A DNA stretch of 64,000 bases, taken from Pseudomonas putida (lineage in GTDB: Bacteria; Pseudomonadota; Gammaproteobacteria; Pseudomonadales; Pseudomonadaceae). The translations under genes and the position numbers were made by a program. Positions 1 to 8,415 of this stretch are shown piece after piece. Numbering within the stretch: the first letter of the stretch is position 1; every line of letters begins with the position of its first letter. The stretch spans positions 310,001 to 374,000 of the forward strand of contig NZ_CP066306.1 in assembly GCF_016406145.1 (NCBI RefSeq), written 5' to 3'. Under the pieces are notes generated by a model that worked only from the letters and a program-made list of their open reading frames with translations, was not told the origin of the DNA and did no database searches.

Positions 1-813
1 GTGTTCCACGGCGAAGACGTATCCGGCCATGATGTACGTGATCGCAACGTTGGTTTCGTGTTCCAGCACTACGCGCTGTTCCGCCACATGAGCGTGTTCG
101 ACAACGTTGCCTTCGGCCTGCGCATGAAGCCCAAGGGCGAGCGCCCGAGCGAGAGCAAGATTGCCGAGAAGGTTCATGAGCTGCTGAACATGGTGCAGCT
201 GGACTGGCTGGCGGACCGCTACCCTGAACAGCTTTCCGGTGGCCAGCGCCAGCGTATCGCCCTGGCCCGCGCTTTGGCGGTGGAGCCCAAGGTGCTGCTG
301 CTCGATGAGCCGTTCGGTGCCCTCGATGCCAAGGTGCGCAAGGAATTGCGCCGCTGGCTGGCGCGTTTGCACGAGGATATCAATCTGACTTCGGTGTTCG
401 TTACCCACGACCAGGAAGAGGCCATGGAAGTGGCCGATCGCATCGTGGTGATGAACAAGGGGGTGATCGAGCAGATCGGCTCCCCAGGGGAAGTATATGA
501 GAAGCCGGCCAACGACTTCGTCTACCACTTCCTCGGCGACTCCAACCGGCTGGCGTTGAGCGAGGGTCATCATGTGCTGTTCCGCCCGCACGAGGTGTCG
601 CTGTCGCGCCATGAAACAGAAGGGCACCATGCCGCCGAAGTCCGTGATATCCGCCCATTGGGCGCGACTACCCGGGTGACCTTGAAGGTGGAAGGGCAGA
701 GCGAGCTGATCGAGGCGGAGGTGGTCAAGGATCACGACAGCCTGACCGGCCTGGCGCGAGGTGAGACGCTGTTCTTCAGGCCAAAGGTCTGGCAAAAGGT
801 GGCGGATATCTGA
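1..813 (+). CDS. cysA: Sulfate/thiosulfate ABC transporter ATPase CysA (5' end outside window)
   Basis: ATP-hydrolysing subunit that drives sulfate/thiosulfate import with CysT and CysW at the inner membrane. The visible 270 residues start inside the ATPase domain: the Walker A segment lies upstream of the window, while the Q-loop (FQHYALF), the signature LSGGQRQR, Walker B with [13 protein letters not shown] and the H-loop VTHDQEEA are all present. A C-terminal TOBE-like regulatory region follows. The GTG at position 1 is only the window edge, not the true start, because family members are about 330 residues long. A strong terminator follows the stop, so this is the last gene of its operon. 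The CysA name rests on resemblance to pseudomonad CysA, including the [14 protein letters not shown] stretch. Confidence 0.93.
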   Translation: MFHGEDVSGHDVRDRNVGFVFQHYALFRHMSVFDNVAFGLRMKPKGERPSESKIAEKVHELLNMVQLDWLADRYPEQLSGGQRQRIALARALAVEPKVLLLDEPFGALDAKVRKELRRWLARLHEDINLTSVFVTHDQEEAMEVADRIVVMNKGVIEQIGSPGEVYEKPANDFVYHFLGDSNRLALSEGHHVLFRPHEVSLSRHETEGHHAAEVRDIRPLGATTRVTLKVEGQSELIEAEVVKDHDSLTGLARGETLFFRPKVWQKVADI

Positions 814-832
814 TTCGCTTCAGAGGATGAAC

Positions 833-860
833 AACCCGGGCTTGGTCCCGGGTTTTTTTT
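833..860 (+). terminator. Rho-independent terminator after cysA
   Basis: Perfect 8-bp stem AACCCGGG/CCCGGGTT with a 6-nt loop, followed directly by a run of T. It lies 20 bp after the cysA stop codon. Confidence 0.88.
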
Positions 861-1116
861 GTCCTGGGGATTATGGGTGCTGTGCTGCAGCCCTGGTGCA
901 AATTCGATGTCTTTTAGGAATGTTTACCATGCAAGGATTGCATCACATGTGTAGTGCTAGCGCGCAGGCCCCGTATTACGCGGGTTTCAAGATTTAGGCA
1001 AAAGATCATATATGAAAAAGATCTAATTTTAGCTTTAAACATTACTTTAAGAGATAAGTCTCCTGCCCTGATGATTCAGCCACACACCTGAATCAAGAAC
1101 CCCAGGAGTTTGATCA

Positions 1117-1911
1117 ATGGGTAATGTCCATTCGGCCGTCAGGGCCTACGACCAGCCACGGCACCCTGCACCGGGTGACCTGGTCGAGCTTGGACGGACG
1201 CTTCGCTTGCCGTTGGGCCAGCTCCGCCTGCAACGTACCCCGGCCAGCGGCCTCAAGCGCCGCGACAAGCTGGCGCTGGCTTTGCTGGTGCTGGCTGTGC
1301 ACGGTGCTGCCGCCTTTTGGGTGAGCCGGGCCCCGACGCGGGAGTTGCCCGTAGTACCGCCACAAATTCCTCCCATGACCATCGAGTTTGCCGCCCCGGC
1401 ACCTCCGGTAGTCGAGCCGCCACCGCCGGCCCCGGCACCGCCGGTTGTCGAGCCGCCTCCACCTGTAGTTGACGAATTGGCCGCCAAACCCAAGCCCAAG
1501 CCAAAACCCGCTCCTAAGCCGCTGGCCAAGCAACCGCCCAAACCACAGCCCAAGCCTGTGGAGGCACCACCGCCTGCCCCCACACCGGTCGCCGCTCCTT
1601 CAACGCCTGCGCCACCCGCGCCGGCCCCGGTAACGCCGCCCTCGGCCAACGCTGCGTACCTGAAGAACCCGGCGCCGGAGTACCCGCAGATGGCTCAGCG
1701 CCGCGGCTGGGAAGGCACCGTATTGCTACGGGTGGAGGTTTTGGCCAGCGGCAAACCCGGGCATATCCAAGTCCAGAAAAGCAGTGGTCGCGATGCCCTC
1801 GACGCTGCCGCCCTGGCTGCGGTCAAGCGCTGGAGTTTCGTCCCCGCCAAGCAGGGCGACGTGGCGCAGGCCGGCTGGGTCAGCGTGCCGATCGATTTCA
1901 AGCTTCGTTAA
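1117..1911 (+). CDS. tonB: Energy transducer TonB
   Basis: Couples the proton motive force harvested by ExbB/ExbD to outer-membrane TonB-dependent receptors. The 264-residue protein has an N-terminal cytoplasmic extension of about 50 residues, a single membrane segment at about 51-70 containing a His (residue 62), a long Pro/Lys-rich periplasmic spacer at about 80-170, and a C-terminal TonB domain with the YP pair (APEYPQMAQ) and a conserved GxVxL-type strand. AGGAG lies 8 nt before the ATG. It is the first gene of tonB-exbB-exbD (30-bp gap to exbB). The 303-bp region upstream holds the cysA terminator and AT-rich sequence; I did not find a convincing Fur box there. Confidence 0.93.
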   Translation: MGNVHSAVRAYDQPRHPAPGDLVELGRTLRLPLGQLRLQRTPASGLKRRDKLALALLVLAVHGAAAFWVSRAPTRELPVVPPQIPPMTIEFAAPAPPVVEPPPPAPAPPVVEPPPPVVDELAAKPKPKPKPAPKPLAKQPPKPQPKPVEAPPPAPTPVAAPSTPAPPAPAPVTPPSANAAYLKNPAPEYPQMAQRRGWEGTVLLRVEVLASGKPGHIQVQKSSGRDALDAAALAAVKRWSFVPAKQGDVAQAGWVSVPIDFKLR

Positions 1912-1941
1912 CTTTTTCGCAGAACAAAGGAAGACACCCTC

Positions 1942-2661
1942 ATGAGCCTGCTGGCATCCCCCCTCGAATCCGTTGAAAGTGCAGTCATCTGGCTGCTGGT
2001 CGGTTTTTCCGTCGTCACCTGGGGCCTTGCCCTGGCCAAGATCGTGCAATTCGTGCGGCTGAAAAACCAGGACAAGCGCTTCCACACGCAGTTCTGGGCC
2101 GCCTCAAGCCTCGACGCGGCGGCCCAGGTCAGCCACGAACTGCCTGGCCCGGCCGCCCGCGTCGCCCAGTCCGGCTATGCCGCCATTGCCGTCGGCGAGG
2201 CACAGACCAATGACCTGAGCCATGCGATCAATCACCAGGACCGCCTCGAACGCGCCCTGCACCAGCAGATAGTGCGGGAGCGGCGCTCGCTTGAAACCGG
2301 CCTGGCGGTGGTGGCCAGTATCGGCAGCACTTCGCCCTTCATCGGCCTGTTCGGTACCGTATGGGGCATCATGGAAGCACTCAAAGGCATCAGCGCGGCG
2401 GGTTCGGCCAGCCTGGAAACCGTGGCCGGCCCTATTGGCGCTGCACTCGTAGCTACCGGTGTGGGTATCGCCGTCGCGGTGCCGGCGGTGCTGGTCTACA
2501 ACTACTTCCTTCGTCGCCTCAAGTTGACTGCCGCTGAGCTGGATGACTTTGCCCACGACTTCTACAGCCTGGCGCAGAAGAGTGCCTTCCGCGTGCTGGT
2601 GCATCCTGGCGTGCAGAAGGTGCAGGCCGGCTTTACCCAGCCTGTGAAGGAGGCGTCCTGA
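1942..2661 (+). CDS. exbB: ExbB proton channel subunit (MotA/TolQ/ExbB family)
   Basis: Inner-membrane channel subunit that works with ExbD to energise TonB. The 239-residue protein has three predicted membrane segments: near the N-terminus (about 14-34), and two C-terminal ones flanking the conserved GLFGTVWGIM and GPIGAALVATGVGIAVAVPAV stretches typical of the MotA/TolQ/ExbB family. AAAGGA-type ribosome-binding sequence precedes the ATG. It sits between tonB and exbD with one base separating it from exbD, so translation of the two is probably linked. TolQ is excluded by the tonB neighbour and by the absence of tolA/tolB. Confidence 0.93.
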   Translation: MSLLASPLESVESAVIWLLVGFSVVTWGLALAKIVQFVRLKNQDKRFHTQFWAASSLDAAAQVSHELPGPAARVAQSGYAAIAVGEAQTNDLSHAINHQDRLERALHQQIVRERRSLETGLAVVASIGSTSPFIGLFGTVWGIMEALKGISAAGSASLETVAGPIGAALVATGVGIAVAVPAVLVYNYFLRRLKLTAAELDDFAHDFYSLAQKSAFRVLVHPGVQKVQAGFTQPVKEAS

Positions 2662-2662
2662 T

Positions 2663-3064
2663 ATGGCCTTTTCGACGCAGGACAGCGACGAAGTTCTAAG
2701 TGAAATCAACGTTACGCCCCTGGTGGACGTCATGCTGGTGCTGCTGGTGGTATTCATCGTCACCGCGCCGCTGCTGACCAACGCCATCCCCATCAACCTG
2801 CCCAAGACCGAGTCCGTGGCCCCGGTTGAGCAGAAGGACCCATTGGTGGTGAGCATCGATGGCGCCGGCAAGCTGTTCATCAACAAGGACGAGATACAGC
2901 CGGACCTGCTGGAGACCAACCTCAAGGCCGCCAGGGACAAGGACGCGAACGTTCGTGTGCAACTGCAGGCCGACGACGGCGTCAACTACGGCGAGGTGGC
3001 CCGTGCCATGGCCGCCATCGAACGTGCGGGGATCACCAAGCTGGCGGTGATAACCGCACGCTGA
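2663..3064 (+). CDS. exbD: ExbD biopolymer transport protein
   Basis: Accessory protein of the Ton motor. The 133-residue protein has one N-terminal membrane segment containing the essential Asp (residue 22, in TPLVDVMLVLLVVF) and a periplasmic domain of about 90 residues ending in the ITKLAVITA strand. AGGAGG lies 10 nt before the ATG inside the end of exbB. Last gene of tonB-exbB-exbD; a hairpin plus T-run follows. The order tonB-exbB-exbD differs from the exbB-exbD-tonB order found elsewhere in pseudomonads. Confidence 0.93.
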   Translation: MAFSTQDSDEVLSEINVTPLVDVMLVLLVVFIVTAPLLTNAIPINLPKTESVAPVEQKDPLVVSIDGAGKLFINKDEIQPDLLETNLKAARDKDANVRVQLQADDGVNYGEVARAMAAIERAGITKLAVITAR

Positions 3065-3109
3065 TACCTGTAAAACCTCATCAGGCAAGTGACTTTCGCG
3101 AGTGCGTTG

Positions 3110-3147
3110 GGGCCATATCTCTTGGCAGGGGTTGGCCCTTTTTTTTG
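3110..3147 (+). terminator. Likely terminator after exbD
   Basis: GGGCCA (3110-3115) pairs with TGGCCC (3133-3138) across a 17-nt loop and is followed by nine T. The stem is short for the loop, so moderately supported. Confidence 0.6.
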
Positions 3148-3288
3148 TCCGGGCATTTCGCGTCACTACAGGGTCCGCGCCTGGGAAAATCTTTTTTGGT
3201 TATTAATAAATATCTTCTTATTCCTTTACGGATATAACTCCCTCCCTATACTTGTCTCCAAGCACGCAAACTTACTGGAGGCGTCCCC

Positions 3289-3870
3289 ATGCGCAATGAG
3301 TCTATTCGTTACCTGATTGTGTCGGGCTGGCAAGGATCGCCAGACAACCATTGGCAAAGTCACTGGCAGCGTACCCTGCCCAACAGTGCACGGGTCGAGC
3401 AGCACGACTGGCTCACCCCGCAACGTGAGGACTGGGTGCAGGCGCTGGAGCAGGCGGTTGCCGCTGAATGTGCGCCGGTGATCCTGATTGCCCACAGCCT
3501 TGGCTGCATCACTGTCGCCCATTGGGCCGCGCAGGCCAGCCCGGCCTTGCTGCGCAGGGTGCGTGGTGCACTGCTGGTGGCGCCGGCAGACGTCGAGCGC
3601 CCCACCTGCGCGCCAGCCCTGCGTAACTTTGCGCCGATCCCTACCGAAGCGCTGCCGTTTCCCAGCCAGGTAGTCAGCTCGGACAACGACCCGGCCGTGA
3701 GCGTGCCACGGGCGCTGTACCTGGCCCAGGCATGGGGCGCCGAAGCGGGGTTGCTGAGCAATGCCGGGCACATCAACGTCAAGTCCGGCCATGAGCGCTG
3801 GGAACAAGGCTTCGCCTACTTGTATCGCTTGCAGAGCCGGGTCGAGCAGCGCGCACTGCGTCGCGCCTGA
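3289..3870 (+). CDS. RBBP9/YdeN-family alpha/beta hydrolase
   Basis: Small serine hydrolase, 193 residues, the usual size for the RBBP9/YdeN family; substrate unknown. The catalytic triad is visible: Ser70 in AHSLG, Asp134 in SSDNDP and His161 in NAGHINVKSGH. There is no signal peptide, so it is probably cytoplasmic. GGAGG stands 8 nt before the ATG. It precedes a sigma-54 activator-like gene by 64 bp on the same strand. The upstream region contains TTATTCC (3218-3224), an element also found before metQ and tcyP. Relatives of this hydrolase often lie near sulfur-scavenging genes in pseudomonads, which is context, not proof of function. Confidence 0.8.
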   Translation: MRNESIRYLIVSGWQGSPDNHWQSHWQRTLPNSARVEQHDWLTPQREDWVQALEQAVAAECAPVILIAHSLGCITVAHWAAQASPALLRRVRGALLVAPADVERPTCAPALRNFAPIPTEALPFPSQVVSSDNDPAVSVPRALYLAQAWGAEAGLLSNAGHINVKSGHERWEQGFAYLYRLQSRVEQRALRRA

Positions 3871-3934
3871 CAGCCCTCACTGCTTACCGTTTACCTGACG
3901 CCCGGCCTATGCAGGCCTGGGGCGGGAGTTCGTC

Positions 3935-4765
3935 ATGACGCTTCAACACCCGTTTGGCCAGCCACTGCTGACCTTCCCCGAGCTGGACAAAAGCCCGCTG
4001 AGCATCCGTGCCAAGGCCTTGGTGTTCATCGACCCGCGTTCACAGCAGTTACGCGAAGACCTTGAGCGTCTGGCACCGCAACCCTTGCCGGTGCTGATCC
4101 GTGGCGAAACCGGCACGGGCAAGGAACTGCTGGCCCGGCAGATCCATCGTGCCAGCGACCGTGGAGGGCTATTCGTGTCGGTCAACTGTGCGGCTATCAG
4201 CCCCACTTACGCCGATGCCGAGCTGTTCGGCTATAGCGCTGGCAGCCATGGCGGTACGGCCAGCAGCCGCGCCGGCTGGTTCGGTTCGGCCAACGGCGGC
4301 ACGCTGTACCTGGACGAGATTGCCGACTTGCCGCTGGCTATCCAGGGTAAGCTGCTGGCGGCCCTGGAAAACCGCGAGGTCACCCGGGTGGGCGCGCAGC
4401 AGCCACAGCCGGTGGACGTGCGCCTGGTGGCTGCGACCAGTATTGACCTGGCCCGGGTGGTTAAAGCTGGCAGGTTCAATGAACGCTTGTACCAGTACTT
4501 GCACGAAGGTGCGCTGGAGCTGCCTCCGTTGCGTGAGCGCTGCGGCGATATCCTGCCGTTGGCTGAGTATTTCGTGGGCATCTACTGCGCACGCCTGCAG
4601 CGCCCTGTGCCGTTGATCAGCGAAGCGGCCCAGCAGGTGCTCGAAGCCCACACGTGGCCCGGCAATACCCGCGAACTGGAGAACATCATCCACTTCGCCC
4701 TGCTGGTGAATGACAGTGAAGAGATCCAGCCAGAGGACCTCGACCTGCCGAATACCCCGCGCTAG
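3935..4765 (+). CDS. Sigma-54 activator-like AAA+ protein lacking GAFTGA loop and HTH
   Basis: Resembles SfnR-type enhancer-binding proteins of pseudomonad sulfur metabolism, but is only 276 residues. Seen: Walker A GETGTGKE (57-64), Walker B LYLDE (124-128), arginine-finger region with Arg184 and the LPPLRER stretch (197-202), and sensor II WPGNTRELEN (241-250). Where the sigma-54-contacting GAFTGA loop should be (103-108) the sequence is GSHGGT. The chain ends about 25 residues after the AAA+ domain, so the usual Fis-type helix-turn-helix is missing, and no frame downstream resumes it. There is no N-terminal receiver or GAF domain either. It may be a co-regulator, a decoy ATPase or a decaying paralogue. 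ATPase-fold assignment is sure; activity as a normal activator is doubtful. Confidence 0.75.
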   Translation: MTLQHPFGQPLLTFPELDKSPLSIRAKALVFIDPRSQQLREDLERLAPQPLPVLIRGETGTGKELLARQIHRASDRGGLFVSVNCAAISPTYADAELFGYSAGSHGGTASSRAGWFGSANGGTLYLDEIADLPLAIQGKLLAALENREVTRVGAQQPQPVDVRLVAATSIDLARVVKAGRFNERLYQYLHEGALELPPLRERCGDILPLAEYFVGIYCARLQRPVPLISEAAQQVLEAHTWPGNTRELENIIHFALLVNDSEEIQPEDLDLPNTPR

Positions 4766-4941
4766 ACGTTGCTCATAAACAAAGTGGGTAATGGCAATTT
4801 GCTTTTGGAATAAGCAGCTAATTAAAAGGTATTGTTGCGGAATAAAAAATCTCGGTATCTTCCGCCTCACGCCCGCTGATGAAACGGTTGGGCACCTGAC
4901 TTCGCCATCACAGATGGCCCAGAAACAAAACAAGGACCACC

Positions 4942-5727
4942 ATGAAGAAGACCCTGCTGACCACTGCCCTGGCCGCTGCCCTGTCGTTCTCCGGCCTGGC
5001 TGCCGCCGCCGAGAAACTGGTGGTCGCCGCTACCCCGGTGCCGCACGCCGAAATTCTGGAGCTGATCAAGCCGACCTTGGCCAAGGAAGGCGTGGACCTG
5101 CAGATCAAGGTCTTCACTGACTACGTACAGCCCAACGTACAGGTAGATCAGAAGCGCCTGGACGCCAACTACTTCCAGACGCTGCCTTACCTGAAGAGCT
5201 TCAACGAAGGTAAAGGCACCCATTTGGAAACCGTGATCGGCGTGCACGTCGAACCGTTCGGTGGCTACTCGAAGAAGATCAAGAACCTGTCCGAACTGAA
5301 GGACGGCGCCACCGTTGCCATTCCTAACGAAGGCAGCAACAGTGGCCGCGCCCTGATCTTGCTGCAGAAGGCTGGCCTGATCACCCTGAAAGATCCAAAA
5401 AACGCCCTGGCCACTCCGAAAGACATTGCCGAGAACCCGAAGAACCTGAAGTTCAAGGAGCTTGAGTCGGCCATGCTGGCGCGTGTGCTGGATCAGGTCG
5501 ACCTGGACATGATCAACACCAACTACGCGCTGGAAGCTGGCCTGAACCCGGCCAAGGATGCGTTGGTGATCGAGGGTAGCGACTCGCCTTACGTGAACTT
5601 CCTGGTGGCCCGCCCGGACAACAAGAACAGCGAGGCTATCCAGAAGCTGGCCAAGGCCCTGACCAGCCCTGAGGTCAAGGAATTCATCGCCAAAAAGTAC
5701 AGCGGTGCGGTGCTGCCGGCGTTCTGA
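4942..5727 (+). CDS. metQ: MetQ/NlpA-family substrate-binding protein (methionine-type)
   Basis: Periplasmic receptor for D/L-methionine or a related sulfur compound. The 261-residue protein starts with a clear signal peptide (MKKTLLTTALAAALSFSG, cleavage near LAAAA/EKL) but has no lipobox cysteine, so it should be soluble rather than a lipoprotein. The NlpA domain shows family hallmarks TPVPHAEIL, DANYFQTLPYL and IPNEGSNSGRAL. No metN or metI lies beside it in the window, so it is an orphan receptor that must borrow a transporter encoded elsewhere. Its AT-rich promoter region carries two GGAATAA copies (4807 and 4839) in the same orientation. A strong terminator follows. Confidence 0.87.
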   Translation: MKKTLLTTALAAALSFSGLAAAAEKLVVAATPVPHAEILELIKPTLAKEGVDLQIKVFTDYVQPNVQVDQKRLDANYFQTLPYLKSFNEGKGTHLETVIGVHVEPFGGYSKKIKNLSELKDGATVAIPNEGSNSGRALILLQKAGLITLKDPKNALATPKDIAENPKNLKFKELESAMLARVLDQVDLDMINTNYALEAGLNPAKDALVIEGSDSPYVNFLVARPDNKNSEAIQKLAKALTSPEVKEFIAKKYSGAVLPAF

Positions 5728-5750
5728 TTCGCCTGCTTAGCCCTTGCATG

Positions 5751-5785
5751 AAAAACGCCGGCGCATTCGCGTCGGCGTTTTTTTT
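5751..5785 (+). terminator. Rho-independent terminator after metQ
   Basis: AAAACGCCG pairs with CGGCGTTTT around a short loop, ending in eight T. It begins 24 bp after the metQ stop. Confidence 0.88.
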
Positions 5786-5965
5786 GGGGGGGCACAACGC
5801 TCAGCGTTGGCTACCTAATGCCCGGCTCAATGCCAGCAGCCACAGCAGTTGTTCGTTGGAGTCAGTCGGGCAGGGGCTTTTCATCGTTATCGTCCTTGTA
5901 GTGTGATGGCCGTGCGGATCGCAGTCTGAAGCTGTTGGAGAAGCCGACCCGAAGAAAAGTTTCCA

Positions 5966-8329
5966 TCACTCTGCCGGCACCAGACGCAAGGTAGTGCGAG
6001 CCGGTATCACCCCCATCTGGGCGCGCTGGTACTGCCCCTCGATATAGCCTTCAGCCTGATCCGAATAGTGCCGATCGAACGGCACACCACTCTGCCCGAC
6101 CGGGTTGCTGGTCAACGCCTGCCCAGCGTCGGCGAAGTCGATCAGCCTCCGTGTCGATGGCCCATACGTCACCGGCCACGGCGCAGGCCCGATTTTCGCC
6201 GATAGGTTGTTGGGTACCTCGTGGGTGCCCGGCGCGGCAAACGGGCCGACGTTGAACAGCAGGTTCATCGGCTTTTTAACACCCAGTGGATGGTTGTGCG
6301 TCAGGGTATGCGCCTTGCCCCATTGCCAGCTGGCCGGGTCTTTGCCAAAGGTTTCGCGCAGGTGCTCGAGGGTTTGCTGCCAGGCGATGCGCACGATGGC
6401 GGTGCGGTCGGTACGTTGGTTGGCACCGCGCGTGTTCCACCACGGTGATTGCGCGTCCGCCGCCAAGCGTGGCAGTGCAGAGTCGATGGTGCGGGTACTG
6501 ATGAGCACCGGGAACCAGGTATCGCCCAGCTCGTCATGCAGCGCGGCATGTGCCAACTGGTAGAGAAACTGGTTGAACAGTGTGGCGTTGGTCGAGTCCA
6601 GCGGGTGATCTCCGCGCCAGGCGGCCAGTTGCTCTACCAGCTCTTTTTCCTCATCGCCCAGGGCGATGTCGCGCAGCGTCGCAAGCAGGGGCGCCAGGGT
6701 ACGTGGGCCGTAGTCGTTGGCGGTGTCCAGTTGCAGCGCCTGGCTGTTCTGGGTATCCCACTTCACCTGCGGGTTGGCTAAGTGGCGCTCCAGCTGGCGG
6801 CCCCGGTCCGGCAAGTTGTAGTAGCCCGGTATCGGTACCGCCGCTGGCGGCTGGTAGTTCGCTGAAACGATGTAACCGCTGGCCGGGTTTTCCTGCTGTG
6901 GGTTGACGCTGAAAGGGTAAAAACCCAGCTTGTCGGCCTGGTGGCTCGCGCCATCGAGGATGAACGACGGGTTGACGTCATCCGGGCGGATTGGTAGTTG
7001 CGCCGCAGCCCACCAACCAATATCGCCACCTGCACTGGCCCAGACGAAGTTGAGCCCCGGCGCCTGAACCTTGGCCGCCGCCTCGCGCATCTTGGCAAGG
7101 GAGTCGGCACGGTTGAGCTGATAGAAGCCTTCGAGGATCGGATTCTCGGTTTCCAGAAAGGCCCACCACATCGCGATTGGCGTGGTGCCGGCGGTCGCGC
7201 CAAGCACGTCGTTGACGATCGGCCCGTGGGGTGAGCGGCGCAGGCTGATGCTGACCGGCTGCTCGCCTTTGACGGCGATTCTCTGCTCAGTCTTTTCCAG
7301 TGTTCGCCATTGGCCCTGGACCATGACCTGATCGCTGTTGGTCGGGTTGGTCTTTTCCGCAATCAGGTCGACATCGTCGTTCTGGAACATGGTCAGGCTC
7401 CAGCCGAAGTCGCGATTGTGACCGAGCAGCGCGAACGGGTTCAGCGCCTGGAAGTAGCCGTACAGGTTGAACCCTGGCGCCGACAGCTCGGCCTCGTACC
7501 AGACGGCCGGCACCGCGAAGCTGATGTGCGGATCGCCGGCCAGCAGCGGCTTGCCGCTGCGGGTACGGCCGCCGGCCACTGCCCAGGCGTTGCTGCCTTC
7601 GAATTGGGGAATGCCGGCATCGCCAAGGGCTTCGTGGCTGAGGCGGGCGAGGGCTTCAAGGCCCTGCCAATCGGCCGTCGCCAGCGGGGTTCCCAGCGCG
7701 CCGTCAGGTTGCCAGTCGAGGTCGAAAATCTTCAGGTACTGCGGCCCGAGCTGGTCGCGGATATAGGTCAACGCAGGCTCGGTGCGGAACGCGGCGGCAA
7801 AACTGTAGGCCAGGTACCCGGCAATGCTCAGGGTATCTTCAGCGGTGAACGGCCTGGGCGTGATGCCTATAAGGTCGAACTCCATGGGTTTGGGGTGGCT
7901 CGCCTGCCAGGCGTTGATGCCATCGAGGTAGGCTTGCAAGGCCTTCCACGCGGGGGATTGGTGGTCCAGGCGCTGAACCATCAGCGCCGCCTGATCACGG
8001 ATACGCAGGCTGCGGAACAGGGTATCGGTGGGCAGCAGCTTGTCACCCAACACCTCGGCCAGCTCACCGCGGGCCAGGCGGCGCATGATTTCCATCTGGA
8101 ACAATCGGTCCTGGGCATGCACGTAGCCGAGGGCGCGGTACAAGTCTGCTTCGTTCTGCGCCTGCAGGTGCGGCACCCCGCGGGTGTCATAGCGCACACT
8201 GACTGGGGCCTGCAGGCCGGCTACCGCTACCTCGCCGTCACGCTGCGGCAGTTTACCGTGCACGTACCAGTAACCGGCACCGGTGGCCACGGCCACTACC
8301 ACGGCCAACAGGGTCAGGCTGCGCTTCAT
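5966..8329 (-). CDS. Penicillin acylase family (Ntn hydrolase) exported protein
   Basis: Amide-hydrolysing N-terminal-nucleophile enzyme; the family includes penicillin G acylases and AHL or cyclic-lipopeptide acylases, and the substrate here is not predictable. The 787-residue precursor has a signal/anchor at about 4-22, an alpha-chain region to about 245, and the expected autocleavage site just before Ser246 (FEG-SNAWAVAGG), followed by the long beta chain with the conserved GDPH segment. I chose the ATG at 8329 because AAGGAG lies 5 nt upstream; an upstream in-frame ATG at 8395 would put 22 unlikely residues before the signal peptide. It is a single gene, divergent from the acetyltransferase gene, with 238 bp of non-coding DNA before metQ. 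Confidence 0.88.
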   Translation of the reverse strand: MKRSLTLLAVVVAVATGAGYWYVHGKLPQRDGEVAVAGLQAPVSVRYDTRGVPHLQAQNEADLYRALGYVHAQDRLFQMEIMRRLARGELAEVLGDKLLPTDTLFRSLRIRDQAALMVQRLDHQSPAWKALQAYLDGINAWQASHPKPMEFDLIGITPRPFTAEDTLSIAGYLAYSFAAAFRTEPALTYIRDQLGPQYLKIFDLDWQPDGALGTPLATADWQGLEALARLSHEALGDAGIPQFEGSNAWAVAGGRTRSGKPLLAGDPHISFAVPAVWYEAELSAPGFNLYGYFQALNPFALLGHNRDFGWSLTMFQNDDVDLIAEKTNPTNSDQVMVQGQWRTLEKTEQRIAVKGEQPVSISLRRSPHGPIVNDVLGATAGTTPIAMWWAFLETENPILEGFYQLNRADSLAKMREAAAKVQAPGLNFVWASAGGDIGWWAAAQLPIRPDDVNPSFILDGASHQADKLGFYPFSVNPQQENPASGYIVSANYQPPAAVPIPGYYNLPDRGRQLERHLANPQVKWDTQNSQALQLDTANDYGPRTLAPLLATLRDIALGDEEKELVEQLAAWRGDHPLDSTNATLFNQFLYQLAHAALHDELGDTWFPVLISTRTIDSALPRLAADAQSPWWNTRGANQRTDRTAIVRIAWQQTLEHLRETFGKDPASWQWGKAHTLTHNHPLGVKKPMNLLFNVGPFAAPGTHEVPNNLSAKIGPAPWPVTYGPSTRRLIDFADAGQALTSNPVGQSGVPFDRHYSDQAEGYIEGQYQRAQMGVIPARTTLRLVPAE

Positions 8330-8415
8330 TGAGGCTCCTTGTGCATTCGAGCGGAAATTGTGGTCCGATCTTCGGCGGATTCGCGCAAAGAGCATAGCCC
8401 TCGACAGGAGTTTCC

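Noticed and set aside
1003..1024. AGATC-N12-GATCT upstream of tonB as a possible Fur or other operator
   Set aside because: Arms are only 5 bp, spacing is unusual, and the sequence does not resemble a Fur box.
4790..4820. Possible sigma-54 promoter (TGGCAATTTGC) before metQ
   Set aside because: The GG and GC elements are 6 bp apart instead of the required 10.
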